Assembly: GCA_036558745.1 (NCBI GenBank)
Contig: DATBEZ010000011.1
Span: forward strand, 25,000 to 88,999
Source of the DNA: JAMXLJ01 sp036558745
GTDB taxonomy: Bacteria; Actinomycetota; Acidimicrobiia; IMCC26256; JAMXLJ01
Direction: 5' to 3'
Length of the DNA: 64,000 nucleotides
A model generated the notes under the pieces. That model ran no database searches, was not told where the DNA came from, and saw only the letters and a list, made by a program, of their open reading frames with translations. Below are positions 25,365 to 32,680 of the stretch, in pieces. Position 1 is the stretch's first letter, and each line of letters begins with the position of its first letter. A program made the translations under genes and the position numbers.

Positions 25365-27257
25365 ATGGCCGCGCCCCCGCGCTCCTTCTCCAACCGCTAC
25401 GAGGTCGTCCGCGCGCTCGCACGCGGCGGGATGGCGGAGGTCTACCTCGCCCGCGACCAGCTGCTCGACCGTCCGGTCGCGGTCAAGGTGCTGTTCCCGG
25501 AGTACGCGCGCGACCCGAGCTTCGTCGAGCGCTTCCGTCGCGAGGCTCAGGCCGCCGCGAACCTCAGTCACCCGAACATCGTGGCGATCTACGACTGGGG
25601 CCAGGAGGACGACACGTACTTCATCGTCATGGAGTACGTCGACGGCCAGAGCCTGCGCGACCTGATCCGTTCGCGGGGCCGGCTCACGCCGCACGAGTCG
25701 GCCCAGATCGGCGCCGACATCGCGGGAGCGCTGGCGTACGCGCACCGCGCGGGTGTCGTACACCGCGACGTCAAGCCCGGCAACGTGCTGATCACCCCGA
25801 ACGGCGTGGTGAAGGTCACCGACTTCGGCATCGCGCGCGCCGGTACGAGCGAGGCGCTCACTCAGACCGGCTCCGTGATGGGCACGGCGACGTACTTCTC
25901 GCCCGAGCAGGCCCAGGGCCTCCCGGTCGACGGTCGCAGCGACGTGTACTCGCTCGGCGTCGTGCTCTACGAGATGGCGTGCGGCTCCCCGCCGTTCACC
26001 GGGGACAGCCCGGTCGCGGTCGCCTACAAGCACGTGCGGGAGGAGCCCGAGCCGCCCTCGACGCGCGTCGCCGGTCTGCCGCCGGACTTCGAGACGATCG
26101 TCATGGCCGCGATGGCGAAGGACCTCGACTCGCGCTACCAGTCCGCCGACGACCTGCGCACGGATCTGCTTCGCTTCCTGCGCGGTCAGCCGCCGATCGC
26201 GGCGCCGATCACGGCCGAGGTCGCCGCGGTCACCGGTGCGATGACCGCCGCGCAGCCGACCGTCGCGCAGCCTGCCGCGGGCCCGCCGGGCGCGCGTCGA
26301 GTCGTCGAGCAGGAGGACCGGCGCAACCGCAAGGGCGCGGTGATCGCGGTGATCGCGATCCTCGTCGTGCTCGCAGGCGTCATCATCGCCCTGCTGCTCT
26401 CGATGGGTGGTGACAGCGCGACGAAGTTCCCCGTGCCGAACGTGGTGAACCAGCCGGTCGCGGCCGCGACCACGACATTGAAGAACGCGGGCTTCGAGGT
26501 GAAGGCCGAGCCGACCGCGAGCGACACCGTTCCCATCGGCTCCGTGGTCGGCCAGGACCCGGCCGCGGGCGACAAGCTGGCCAAGGGGAAGACCGTGACG
26601 CTCCAGGTGAGCTCGGGTGGGGCCGCGTTCGCGCTTCCCGACGTCACCGGTCAGCCGTTCGCGAGCGCCAACACCACGTTGACCGGGCTCGGCTTGAAGG
26701 TGTCGCGTCAGTCGCAGCAGAGCGAGAGCGTGCCGCCCAACGACGTCATCAGCACCGATCCGCAACCCGGGTCACAGGTCCGCAGGGGTGACACGATCAG
26801 CGTCGTCGTGTCGGCCGGGCCCGCGCCGGTCAACGTCCCCGACGTGACGGGCCAGGACCAGGTGAGCGCGACGCAGACGCTCAACAACGCCGGCTTCTCG
26901 GTGCGCTCGCGCAACCAGGCCAGTACCACGGTCCCGTCGGGCAACGTGATCACGACGCAGCCCGCGCCCGGGTCGCAGGAGGCGAAGGGCAGCACCGTAA
27001 CGCTCATCGTGTCGTCGGGCCCGCAGACGGCGACGGTGCCCAACGTCCTCGGGCAGAGCCAGAGCGACGCGACCGCGTCGCTGCAGGGCGCGGGGTTCCA
27101 GGTGTCGGTGCTGACGGCCGCGTCGAGCCCGTCGAACAGCGGTCTGGTGATCGCGCAGAGCCCGCTGCCGAACGCGACCGCACCGCAGGGATCGACGGTG
27201 ACGATCACCGTGGGGCGGTCGAGCACGACGACGAGCGGCAGCACGCCCACGACGTGA
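25365..27257 (+). CDS. pknB: Ser/Thr protein kinase PknB with four PASTA domains
   Basis: This 630-residue membrane kinase senses muropeptides or lipid II and controls growth and division. The kinase domain (about 11-275) has the Gly loop GGMAEVY, the catalytic Lys in AVKVL (41), HRDVKPGN with Asp135, DFG at 153-155 and a Thr-rich activation loop (ALTQTGSVMGTATY). One membrane helix lies at about 324-346. Four PASTA repeats follow outside the cell (about 355-420, 421-487, 488-554, 555-620), each beginning with a VP-V-G pattern, then a Ser/Thr tail. No pknA gene accompanies it, unlike in mycobacteria. The stop overlaps the next gene's GTG. Confidence 0.96.
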   Translation: MAAPPRSFSNRYEVVRALARGGMAEVYLARDQLLDRPVAVKVLFPEYARDPSFVERFRREAQAAANLSHPNIVAIYDWGQEDDTYFIVMEYVDGQSLRDLIRSRGRLTPHESAQIGADIAGALAYAHRAGVVHRDVKPGNVLITPNGVVKVTDFGIARAGTSEALTQTGSVMGTATYFSPEQAQGLPVDGRSDVYSLGVVLYEMACGSPPFTGDSPVAVAYKHVREEPEPPSTRVAGLPPDFETIVMAAMAKDLDSRYQSADDLRTDLLRFLRGQPPIAAPITAEVAAVTGAMTAAQPTVAQPAAGPPGARRVVEQEDRRNRKGAVIAVIAILVVLAGVIIALLLSMGGDSATKFPVPNVVNQPVAAATTTLKNAGFEVKAEPTASDTVPIGSVVGQDPAAGDKLAKGKTVTLQVSSGGAAFALPDVTGQPFASANTTLTGLGLKVSRQSQQSESVPPNDVISTDPQPGSQVRRGDTISVVVSAGPAPVNVPDVTGQDQVSATQTLNNAGFSVRSRNQASTTVPSGNVITTQPAPGSQEAKGSTVTLIVSSGPQTATVPNVLGQSQSDATASLQGAGFQVSVLTAASSPSNSGLVIAQSPLPNATAPQGSTVTITVGRSSTTTSGSTPTT

Positions 27258-28027
27258 GCGCGCTCGCGAAGTGGTACTGGCGCCACGGTCGTCACGACCT
27301 GGCGTGGCGGGCCGAGCGCGACCGCTGGCCGATCCTCGTGTCGGAGGTGATGCTGCACCAGACCCAGGTGCCACGCGTCGCCGCCGCGTGGCCCGACTTC
27401 ATCGCGCGGTTCCCGACCGCGCACGCCATGGCCGACGCGGGACCCGGCGCGGTGATCGATGCGTGGGGCCGGCTCGGGTACCCGCGCCGCGCCCGCCGCT
27501 TGTGGGAGGCCGCGGTCGTCATCGCGCGCGATGGCTGGCCCGACGATCTGGCCACACTGCCGGGCGTCGGTCGCTACACCTCAAACGCCGTCCTCGCGCA
27601 GGCCGACGACGCCGACGTGACCGCGATCGAGGTCAACGTGCGCCGGGTCGTCGAGCGGGTCGTCGGCGTGCGGCTGTCGGCGCGCGCGGCAGAGGACGCG
27701 GCGCGAGACGTGGGCGCGCCGTTGCGTGGGCGCGACCTGCTGCTCGCGCTCATGGACGTTGGTGCGCTGCTGTGCCGCGTGCGTGACCCCCGTTGCGACG
27801 ACTGCCCGTTGCACCCGCGGTGCGCGACCCGGGGCGCGCTTGCCGGCGAGACGCGCGCCGCGGTACAGGGTCGCTTCGACGGGTCGTTCCGCCAGCGGCG
27901 CGGAACCGTGCTGGCGACGCTGCGCGTCGCGCCCGTCGACGTCGCGTCCGTCGACCGCGAGGCGCTGGAGTCGCTCGTCGCCGACGGCCTCGCGTTCGTC
28001 GACGGCGACCTCGCCCGCCTCCCCTGA
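27254..28027 (+). CDS. MutY/MIG-like HhH-GPD DNA glycosylase with 4Fe-4S cluster
   Basis: This 257-residue enzyme of the endonuclease III superfamily has SEVMLHQTQV (Glu31), the helix-hairpin-helix LPGVGRYTSNAV (102-113) and a cluster loop C-x6-C-x2-C-x5-C. MutY removes adenine opposite 8-oxoguanine. Two points are unusual: the expected catalytic Asp (LDxNV) is Glu126 in AIEVNVRRV, and position 108 is Tyr, as I recall for the archaeal thymine glycosylase MIG. The C-terminal recognition domain of full MutY is very short. The substrate could therefore be A opposite 8-oxoG, or T/U mismatches. The GTG overlaps the pknB stop. Confidence 0.82.
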   Translation: MSALAKWYWRHGRHDLAWRAERDRWPILVSEVMLHQTQVPRVAAAWPDFIARFPTAHAMADAGPGAVIDAWGRLGYPRRARRLWEAAVVIARDGWPDDLATLPGVGRYTSNAVLAQADDADVTAIEVNVRRVVERVVGVRLSARAAEDAARDVGAPLRGRDLLLALMDVGALLCRVRDPRCDDCPLHPRCATRGALAGETRAAVQGRFDGSFRQRRGTVLATLRVAPVDVASVDREALESLVADGLAFVDGDLARLP

Positions 28028-28038
28028 AACCCGACCGG

Positions 28039-28641
28039 TCAGGTCGCGACGCCGGTCGTGGTACGGGCGAGGAAGGTGCGCAGCATGTCGTGGCCCGCGT
28101 CGGTGAGGATCGACTCCGGGTGGAACTGCACGCCCTCGATCGGGAACTCGCGGTGGCGCAGGCCCATCACCGTGCCGTCGTCGGCGGCCTCGGCCGTGAT
28201 CTCCAGACACGCGGGCACGGAGTCCCTCGCCACCACGAGCGAGTGGTAGCGGGTCGCGGTCAACGGGTTCGGCAACCCGGCGAACACGCCGGCGTCGTGA
28301 TGGCGGATCTCCGACGTCTTGCCGTGCATGACCCTCTCCGCGCGCACGACGTCACCGCCGTAGATCTGGCCGATGCACTGCAGGCCGAGGCACACGCCGA
28401 GCACCGGGACCCCGTCCTCGCCGAAGGCACGGATCGCCTCGTTCGAGACGCCCGCGTCCTCGGGGCGGCCCGGGCCGGGTGACACCAGCAGCGCGTCGGG
28501 CTCGATCGCGCGCAGCTCGTCGAGCGTCAGCGCGTCGTGACGGTGGACGACGGGCTCGGCGCCGAGCTCACCCAGGTACTGGACGAGGTTGTAGACGAAC
28601 GAGTCGTAGTTGTCGATCACGAGCACGCGGGGTCCGGCCAC
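28039..28641 (-). CDS. trpG: Glutamine amidotransferase, anthranilate/aminodeoxychorismate synthase component II
   Basis: This 200-residue class I glutaminase supplies ammonia to the TrpE or PabB subunit for tryptophan or folate synthesis. IDNYDSFVYNLVQYLGELG opens the domain, the nucleophile is in GVCLGLQ, and the His and Glu of the triad are in GVQFHPES. Position between the pknB block and crgA matches the mycobacterial order, where the gene is called trpG or pabA; the sequence does not say which partner it serves. The GTG at 28641 gives VAGPRVLVIDNYDSF, the standard start. Confidence 0.92.
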   Translation of the reverse strand: MAGPRVLVIDNYDSFVYNLVQYLGELGAEPVVHRHDALTLDELRAIEPDALLVSPGPGRPEDAGVSNEAIRAFGEDGVPVLGVCLGLQCIGQIYGGDVVRAERVMHGKTSEIRHHDAGVFAGLPNPLTATRYHSLVVARDSVPACLEITAEAADDGTVMGLRHREFPIEGVQFHPESILTDAGHDMLRTFLARTTTGVAT

Positions 28642-28682
28642 GGCCCGACGGTACCCGGGCCGTCGGCGCGGACCGGCACGGA

Positions 28683-28688
28683 TATTGT
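28683..28688 (+). promoter_or_regulatory. -10 box TATTGT for crgA, leaderless type
   Basis: TATTGT ends eight bases before the crgA GTG with no ribosome site between. It fits the TANNNT-then-start pattern found at other genes in the window. Confidence 0.45.
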
Positions 28689-28696
28689 TCGTCGCC

Positions 28697-28927
28697 GTGC
28701 CGCAGTCCAAGAGCAAGCGGTCGCGCTACACGCCGCCGCCGCCGAAGAAGGCCCCGCCGAGCCCCCTGTGGGTACCGACGGCGATGTTCTGCCTGCTGGT
28801 CGGCGGCGCCCTGGTCGTGATCGTGAACTACCTGGGGCTGTTGCCGGGCGGCGCCCACAACCGCTGGCTCATCCTCGGCCTGGTCGAGATCTGCGCCGGG
28901 TTCGTCTTCGCGACCCGCTTCCGCTGA
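28697..28927 (+). CDS. crgA: Cell division protein CrgA
   Basis: This 76-residue protein has a basic/Pro N-terminal tail (KSKRSRYTPPPPKK) followed by two membrane helices (about 26-45 and 56-72). NYLGLLPG lies between them. This matches CrgA, a divisome membrane protein of actinobacteria that recruits or restrains FtsZ, FtsI and PBP partners. It is divergent from trpG, as in mycobacteria. The GTG at 28697 is chosen for the -10 box spacing and because it starts exactly at the conserved MPxSK motif. Confidence 0.92.
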   Translation: MPQSKSKRSRYTPPPPKKAPPSPLWVPTAMFCLLVGGALVVIVNYLGLLPGGAHNRWLILGLVEICAGFVFATRFR

Positions 28928-28972
28928 CGACCCTTCACCCGGGTTTCTCCGGAATGCCACCGGTGTAACTTC

Positions 28973-28997
28973 CCACAGGTTTGTCCCCAACCTGTGG
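28973..28997. terminator. Hairpin after crgA, inside a DnaA-box-like stretch
   Basis: CCACAGGTT and AACCTGTGG form a perfect 9-bp stem around the loop TGTCCCC. It could end crgA transcription. The surrounding bases also hold near-matches to the actinobacterial DnaA box TTGTCCACA: TTGTCCCCA at 28981 and TGTGGAGAA at 28993. The element may therefore belong to replication rather than termination. Confidence 0.4.
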
Positions 28998-29083
28998 AGA
29001 AGGTTGATAGCCACCTCACCTGCAGGTTCAGCACCCCTCACCCACAGGTTCAGGCCGCCGACCCCGTCGCGGCGACGGCCCAT

Positions 29084-29305
29084 CTACTCCGAGCCGGCCT
29101 CCACCACGAGGGCCATGTCCTCCTTGCAGTGGCGGGGGGCCTCGGGCATCTCGTCACCGGGCGCGGCGGTCATCGTCACCTCGGCCCCGCAGACGATGCA
29201 GCGGTACCGGATGTCGACGGGATGCAGCTCGCCCGGCTCGGGCTCGCCCGGCGGCTCGGTGTTGAACGAGCGGACCATCCCCGCGGCGATCACGTACAGG
29301 ACCAA
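29084..29305 (-). CDS. Small membrane-anchored zinc-ribbon protein
   Basis: From the TTG at 29305 this is 73 residues. It has a hydrophobic start (LYVIAAGMV), then an acidic linker, then RYRCIVCGAEV and RHCKEDM, a rubredoxin/zinc-ribbon-like Cys pattern. Upstream of the TTG the frame stays open for 13 more codons that extend the hydrophobic segment into a full membrane helix. It reaches a CTG at 29344 directly after GGGAGAAG and right behind the thiolase stop. The CTG is thus a real start candidate. It is co-transcribed with the thiolase. Function unknown; a structural or redox helper role is guesswork. Confidence 0.6.
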   Translation of the reverse strand: MVLYVIAAGMVRSFNTEPPGEPEPGELHPVDIRYRCIVCGAEVTMTAAPGDEMPEAPRHCKEDMALVVEAGSE

Positions 29306-29353
29306 CGCGGCGACGACCGCGACGAGGATCTTGAGCGTGAGCAGGGCTTCTCC

Positions 29354-30508
29354 CTACCCGAGGCGCTCGATGATCGTGGCGTTGGCCATGCCCCCGCCCT
29401 CGCACATCGTCTGGAGGCCCCACCGGCCGCCGGTGCGCTCCAGCTCGTTGAGCAGGGTGGCCATGAGCCGGGCGCCGGAGCAGCCGAGCGGGTGCCCGAT
29501 GGCGATGGCGCCGCCGTTCACGTTCACCTTGCTCATGTCGGGGTGGTGCTCCTTCTCCCACGCGAGCACGACCGGTGCGAACGCCTCGTTGATCTCGACC
29601 AGGTCCATCTGGTCGAGGCTCATCTTCGCCCGCTCGAGCACCTTGGTGGTCGCGGGGATCGGGCCCGTGAGCATCATCACGGGGTCGACACCGGCCAGCG
29701 CGAACGTGTGGAACCGGGCCCGGGGCCGCAGCCCCAGCTGGTTGGCCTTCTCCTCGCTCATGATGAGGAGCGCGGCGGCACCGTCGCTGATCTGGCTCGA
29801 GTTCCCCGCGGTGACCACGCCGTCGGGCTTGAACGCGGGCTTGAGGGTCGCGAGCTTCTCGAGCGAGCTGTCGGGCCGGAAGCCCTCGTCGACCTTGAAC
29901 ACCTCGGTGCCCGACTCGGTCGGGACCGTGATCGGGATGATCTCGTTCTCGAAGCGCCCTTCCTTCGTGGCCTGGGCGGCCCGGAGGTGCGACTGGAGGG
30001 AGAGCCGGTCGTTGTCCTCACGGGAGATGTTCCACTTCTCGGCGATGAGCTCGGCCGAGATGCCCTGGGGCACGAGGTTGTAGCGCTCCATCATCTTCGG
30101 GCCGAAGGGCAGGCTGCCGGCAATGAACGACGCGCCCATCGGCACCCGGGTCATGTTCTCGACGCCCGCGGCGATGACGACGTCGTACGCGCCCGCGATC
30201 ACGCCCTGGGCCGCGAAGTGGGCGGCCTGCTGGGACGACCCGCACTGGCGGTCGACGGTCGTGCCGACGACCGTCTCGGGGAAGCCGGCGCCGAGGGCGG
30301 CGTTGCGACCGACGTTCACGGCCTGGTCGCCGACCTGCATGACGCAGCCCATGATCACGTCCTCGACCACGGCCGGGTCGAGGCCGTTGCGCTCGACGAG
30401 GGCCTTGAGCGTCTCGGACGCGAGGTCCACCGGGTGGACGTCCTTGAGCTTGCCGTTCCGGCGACCGAGCGCCGTGCGGACCGCGTCGACGATGACAGCC
30501 GTGGCCAT
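29354..30508 (-). CDS. Acetyl-CoA acetyltransferase / thiolase
   Basis: This 384-residue enzyme condenses or thiolytically cleaves acyl-CoA in fatty-acid metabolism. The nucleophilic Cys is in DRQCGSSQQA (about residue 90). NEAFAP and GHPLGCSGAR carry the catalytic His, and CEGGGMANA carries the second catalytic Cys; all family motifs are intact. The ATG at 30508 follows GGGAGGG at the correct distance; the open frame upstream is not needed. A tiny zinc-ribbon gene follows in the same transcript. It is divergent from a PaaI-type thioesterase. Confidence 0.94.
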   Translation of the reverse strand: MATAVIVDAVRTALGRRNGKLKDVHPVDLASETLKALVERNGLDPAVVEDVIMGCVMQVGDQAVNVGRNAALGAGFPETVVGTTVDRQCGSSQQAAHFAAQGVIAGAYDVVIAAGVENMTRVPMGASFIAGSLPFGPKMMERYNLVPQGISAELIAEKWNISREDNDRLSLQSHLRAAQATKEGRFENEIIPITVPTESGTEVFKVDEGFRPDSSLEKLATLKPAFKPDGVVTAGNSSQISDGAAALLIMSEEKANQLGLRPRARFHTFALAGVDPVMMLTGPIPATTKVLERAKMSLDQMDLVEINEAFAPVVLAWEKEHHPDMSKVNVNGGAIAIGHPLGCSGARLMATLLNELERTGGRWGLQTMCEGGGMANATIIERLG

Positions 30509-30603
30509 GGAGCCCTCCCGAGAGCGAGAAACGGTGGCCTGGTCTCGAATAGACCGCCCGGTCAAGGCTACCCCCGTCGCCCCGATTTCGTCCCTGGCGC
30601 TTG

Positions 30604-30609
30604 TAGGTT
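30604..30609 (+). promoter_or_regulatory. -10 box TAGGTT for the thioesterase gene, leaderless type
   Basis: TAGGTT ends six bases before the ATG at 30616. There is no ribosome site, so a leaderless transcript is expected. Confidence 0.5.
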
Positions 30610-30615
30610 CCGGGG

Positions 30616-31023
30616 ATGCGTGACATGAGCTCACAGCTCGGCGACGGCGGGATGCCCCTCCTGGCCGCGATCGGCCTGTCGTTCGACGACTACGGCGACG
30701 GGTGGTCGGCCGCGGCGTGGACCCCGACCGCGATGGCGTGCAACCCGTTCGGGATCGTGCACGGCGGCGTGTACGGGGTCGTGCTCGACGCGGCGATGAA
30801 CTTCGCGCTCAACGCCGCGCTCGAGCGGGGCGACCGCGCCTCAACGCTGCAGCTCGACTACTCCCTGCCACGCGGGGCCAAGGAGGGCGACGGGCTGCGG
30901 GTCCGGGGCGAGGTCGCCCGGCTCACGAAGTCGGTCGCGTTCGTCGAGGCGTGGGTGCGCGACGACGAGCAGCAGGTGCTGGCCCGCGCCACCGCGACGT
31001 TCTCGGTCCGCCGCCGCGAATAA
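30616..31023 (+). CDS. PaaI-type hotdog-fold thioesterase
   Basis: This 135-residue protein has the hotdog fold. CNPFGIVHGGVYGVVLDAAM is the signature segment with the conserved HGG on the central helix, followed by STLQLDYSLPRGAKEGD and a final strand VLARATATFSV. Members hydrolyse acyl-CoA thioesters. The substrate is not evident, but the gene is divergent from an acyl-CoA thiolase. The ATG at 30616 lies six bases after a -10 box; an ATG three codons later (MSSQLGDG) is the alternative. Confidence 0.88.
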   Translation: MRDMSSQLGDGGMPLLAAIGLSFDDYGDGWSAAAWTPTAMACNPFGIVHGGVYGVVLDAAMNFALNAALERGDRASTLQLDYSLPRGAKEGDGLRVRGEVARLTKSVAFVEAWVRDDEQQVLARATATFSVRRRE

Positions 31024-31063
31024 CCGCCCGGGGCGTGCCCGAAGAACTCGGGGTGGGCACATC

Positions 31064-31069
31064 TAGGGT
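31064..31069 (+). promoter_or_regulatory. -10 box TAGGGT for the PAP2 gene, leaderless type
   Basis: TAGGGT ends ten bases before the ATG at 31080. It is the same hexamer and spacing as at pknB. Confidence 0.48.
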
Positions 31070-31079
31070 GGAGCCCTCC

Positions 31080-31883
31080 ATGCACGCCGTCGAGACCCAG
31101 CCGCGCACCGCACCCGTCGAAGCCGACGTCCGGGCCGAGCGCGAGCCGCTCAGCAAGCGCATCCCCCACGGCTGGATCCTCGAGCTCGTGTTCGTCGGGG
31201 CCGTCTACTACTTCTACGACTGGCTGCGGGACCAGGTGCAGGGGCCTGAGCACCTCGCGCTCGAGCACGCGAAGCAGCTGGTGCACATCGAGCACACGCT
31301 GCACATCTACTGGGAGCACGCGATCCAGCACGCGTTCCTGCGCTTCCACCCGTTCATCTCGTTCGAGAACATCTGGTACGGCAGCATCCACTTCGTCATG
31401 CCGGTCGTCGTGCTGGTGTGGCTGTACCGCAAGGCACCGGCGCGCTACGTGCGCTGGCGCAACGTGCTGTTCCTCGTCTTCGGGCTCGGCTTGCTCGGCT
31501 TCTGGCTCTACCCGGTGACGCCACCGCGGCTGATGCCCGAGCACTACGACTTCGTCGACACCGCGTGGAAGTACTTCGGGCTCGGCAAGCCCGCGCACGC
31601 CGACAAGGACGCGTTCGGAAACTTGTACGCGGCGGTGCCGAGCCTGCACCTCGGGTGGTCGTCGTGGTGCGTGTTCGCGCTCTACCCGCAGCTGCGCCGG
31701 TGGTGGTCACGCGCGTTGCTCATCGCGTACCCGCTCACGATCACGCTCGCGATCATCGTGACGGGGAACCACTGGATCCTGGACGCGGTCGCGGGTGTGG
31801 TGGCGACCGGAACCGCGTACGCGATCGTGCGTGGCGTCGAAGCGCTCACGACGCGGCGGCCGACCGCGGTGCAGACCACGTGA
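31080..31883 (+). CDS. PAP2-family membrane phosphatase/phosphotransferase
   Basis: This 267-residue protein has six predicted membrane helices after a ~30-residue cytoplasmic start. The PAP2 motifs are PSLHLGWS (motif 2, the SxH form) and GNHWILDAVAG (motif 3 with catalytic His and Asp). The first motif, KxxxxxxRP, is not obvious; YPVTPPRLMP stands near its place. This spacing resembles the inositol-phosphoceramide-synthase-like branch, which transfers or removes lipid phosphate groups at the outer face. The stop overlaps the aldolase GTG, so the two are co-translated. Confidence 0.86.
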   Translation: MHAVETQPRTAPVEADVRAEREPLSKRIPHGWILELVFVGAVYYFYDWLRDQVQGPEHLALEHAKQLVHIEHTLHIYWEHAIQHAFLRFHPFISFENIWYGSIHFVMPVVVLVWLYRKAPARYVRWRNVLFLVFGLGLLGFWLYPVTPPRLMPEHYDFVDTAWKYFGLGKPAHADKDAFGNLYAAVPSLHLGWSSWCVFALYPQLRRWWSRALLIAYPLTITLAIIVTGNHWILDAVAGVVATGTAYAIVRGVEALTTRRPTAVQTT

Positions 31884-32650
31884 GCGCGATCATCCTCGCC
31901 GCCGACCACCGCGCGCGCGGGATCATGACCGTCGAGCGCTACGACGACTACCTCGCCGCGCTGCGGGCCGCGCTTCCCTGCTGCGACGGGCTGATGGCCA
32001 CGGTCAAGCCGCTCGCCGACCTCGCGCCCGAGCTGCGACCCGATCAAACGACCTGGCTCTCGCTCAACCGGACCGGGCTGGCGGGCTCCGCGTTCGAGCT
32101 CGACGACCGCCTGGTGGCCACGTGCGCGCACGCGGCCGCCGCGGGCTGCACCGGCGTGAAGCACATGACGCGCATCGACCGCGACGATCCCGTCACCGCG
32201 GCCGCGCTGGAGCTGCTCGGGCGGGTGCTCGAGGAGGCGCGCGTGCTCGGCCTCGACGTGATGGTCGAACCGCTGGCGTGGCGCGCCGGCGCCGTCGACC
32301 GCGCGACCGATGCCGTCGTCGAGGCCGCGGTCATCGCGCACGACATGGGCGCGCCGCTGCTCAAGGTTCCGGTGCCCGCGGCGCCGCCCGGGACCGAGCG
32401 CGTCGACGCGGTGCAACGCGTGGTGGCGAGCGTGGGCGTGCCCGTCCTGTTCCTCGGCGGGCCGCGCGGCGACCGTGATTCGCTGCTGCGCGAGATCGCC
32501 GACGCGGTCGCGGGTGGCGCCGCGGGCATGGCGATCGGACGGTCCGTCTACCAGGACCCGTGCCCGGGCGAGGTGGCCGGTCTCGTGCGCGCGCTCTTCG
32601 ACGGCCGGCCGATCGACGAGGTGCTCACGAAGGCCGCGTCGCTGCGCTGA
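31880..32650 (+). CDS. Class I aldolase (DeoC/LacD/FbaB superfamily)
   Basis: This 256-residue TIM barrel begins AIILAADHRARGI, the FbaB/LacD pattern. Lys residues usable for a Schiff base occur in TVKPL, VKHM and LLKVPVP; LLKVP fits the usual strand-6 lysine. GGPRGD and GGAAGMAIGRSVYQ form the phosphate-binding end of the barrel, so the substrate is probably phosphorylated. It resembles the Cgl0159-type aldolases of actinobacteria. The GTG overlaps the PAP2 stop (GTGA). Confidence 0.82.
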   Translation: MSAIILAADHRARGIMTVERYDDYLAALRAALPCCDGLMATVKPLADLAPELRPDQTTWLSLNRTGLAGSAFELDDRLVATCAHAAAAGCTGVKHMTRIDRDDPVTAAALELLGRVLEEARVLGLDVMVEPLAWRAGAVDRATDAVVEAAVIAHDMGAPLLKVPVPAAPPGTERVDAVQRVVASVGVPVLFLGGPRGDRDSLLREIADAVAGGAAGMAIGRSVYQDPCPGEVAGLVRALFDGRPIDEVLTKAASLR

Positions 32651-32680
32651 GCGACGCGCCGCGTCACGACACGCGTGCGG

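Noticed and set aside
28930..29083. Full replication origin
   Set aside because: Only two one-mismatch DnaA boxes and no dnaA/dnaN genes or AT-rich unwinding element in the window; kept only as a tentative finding.
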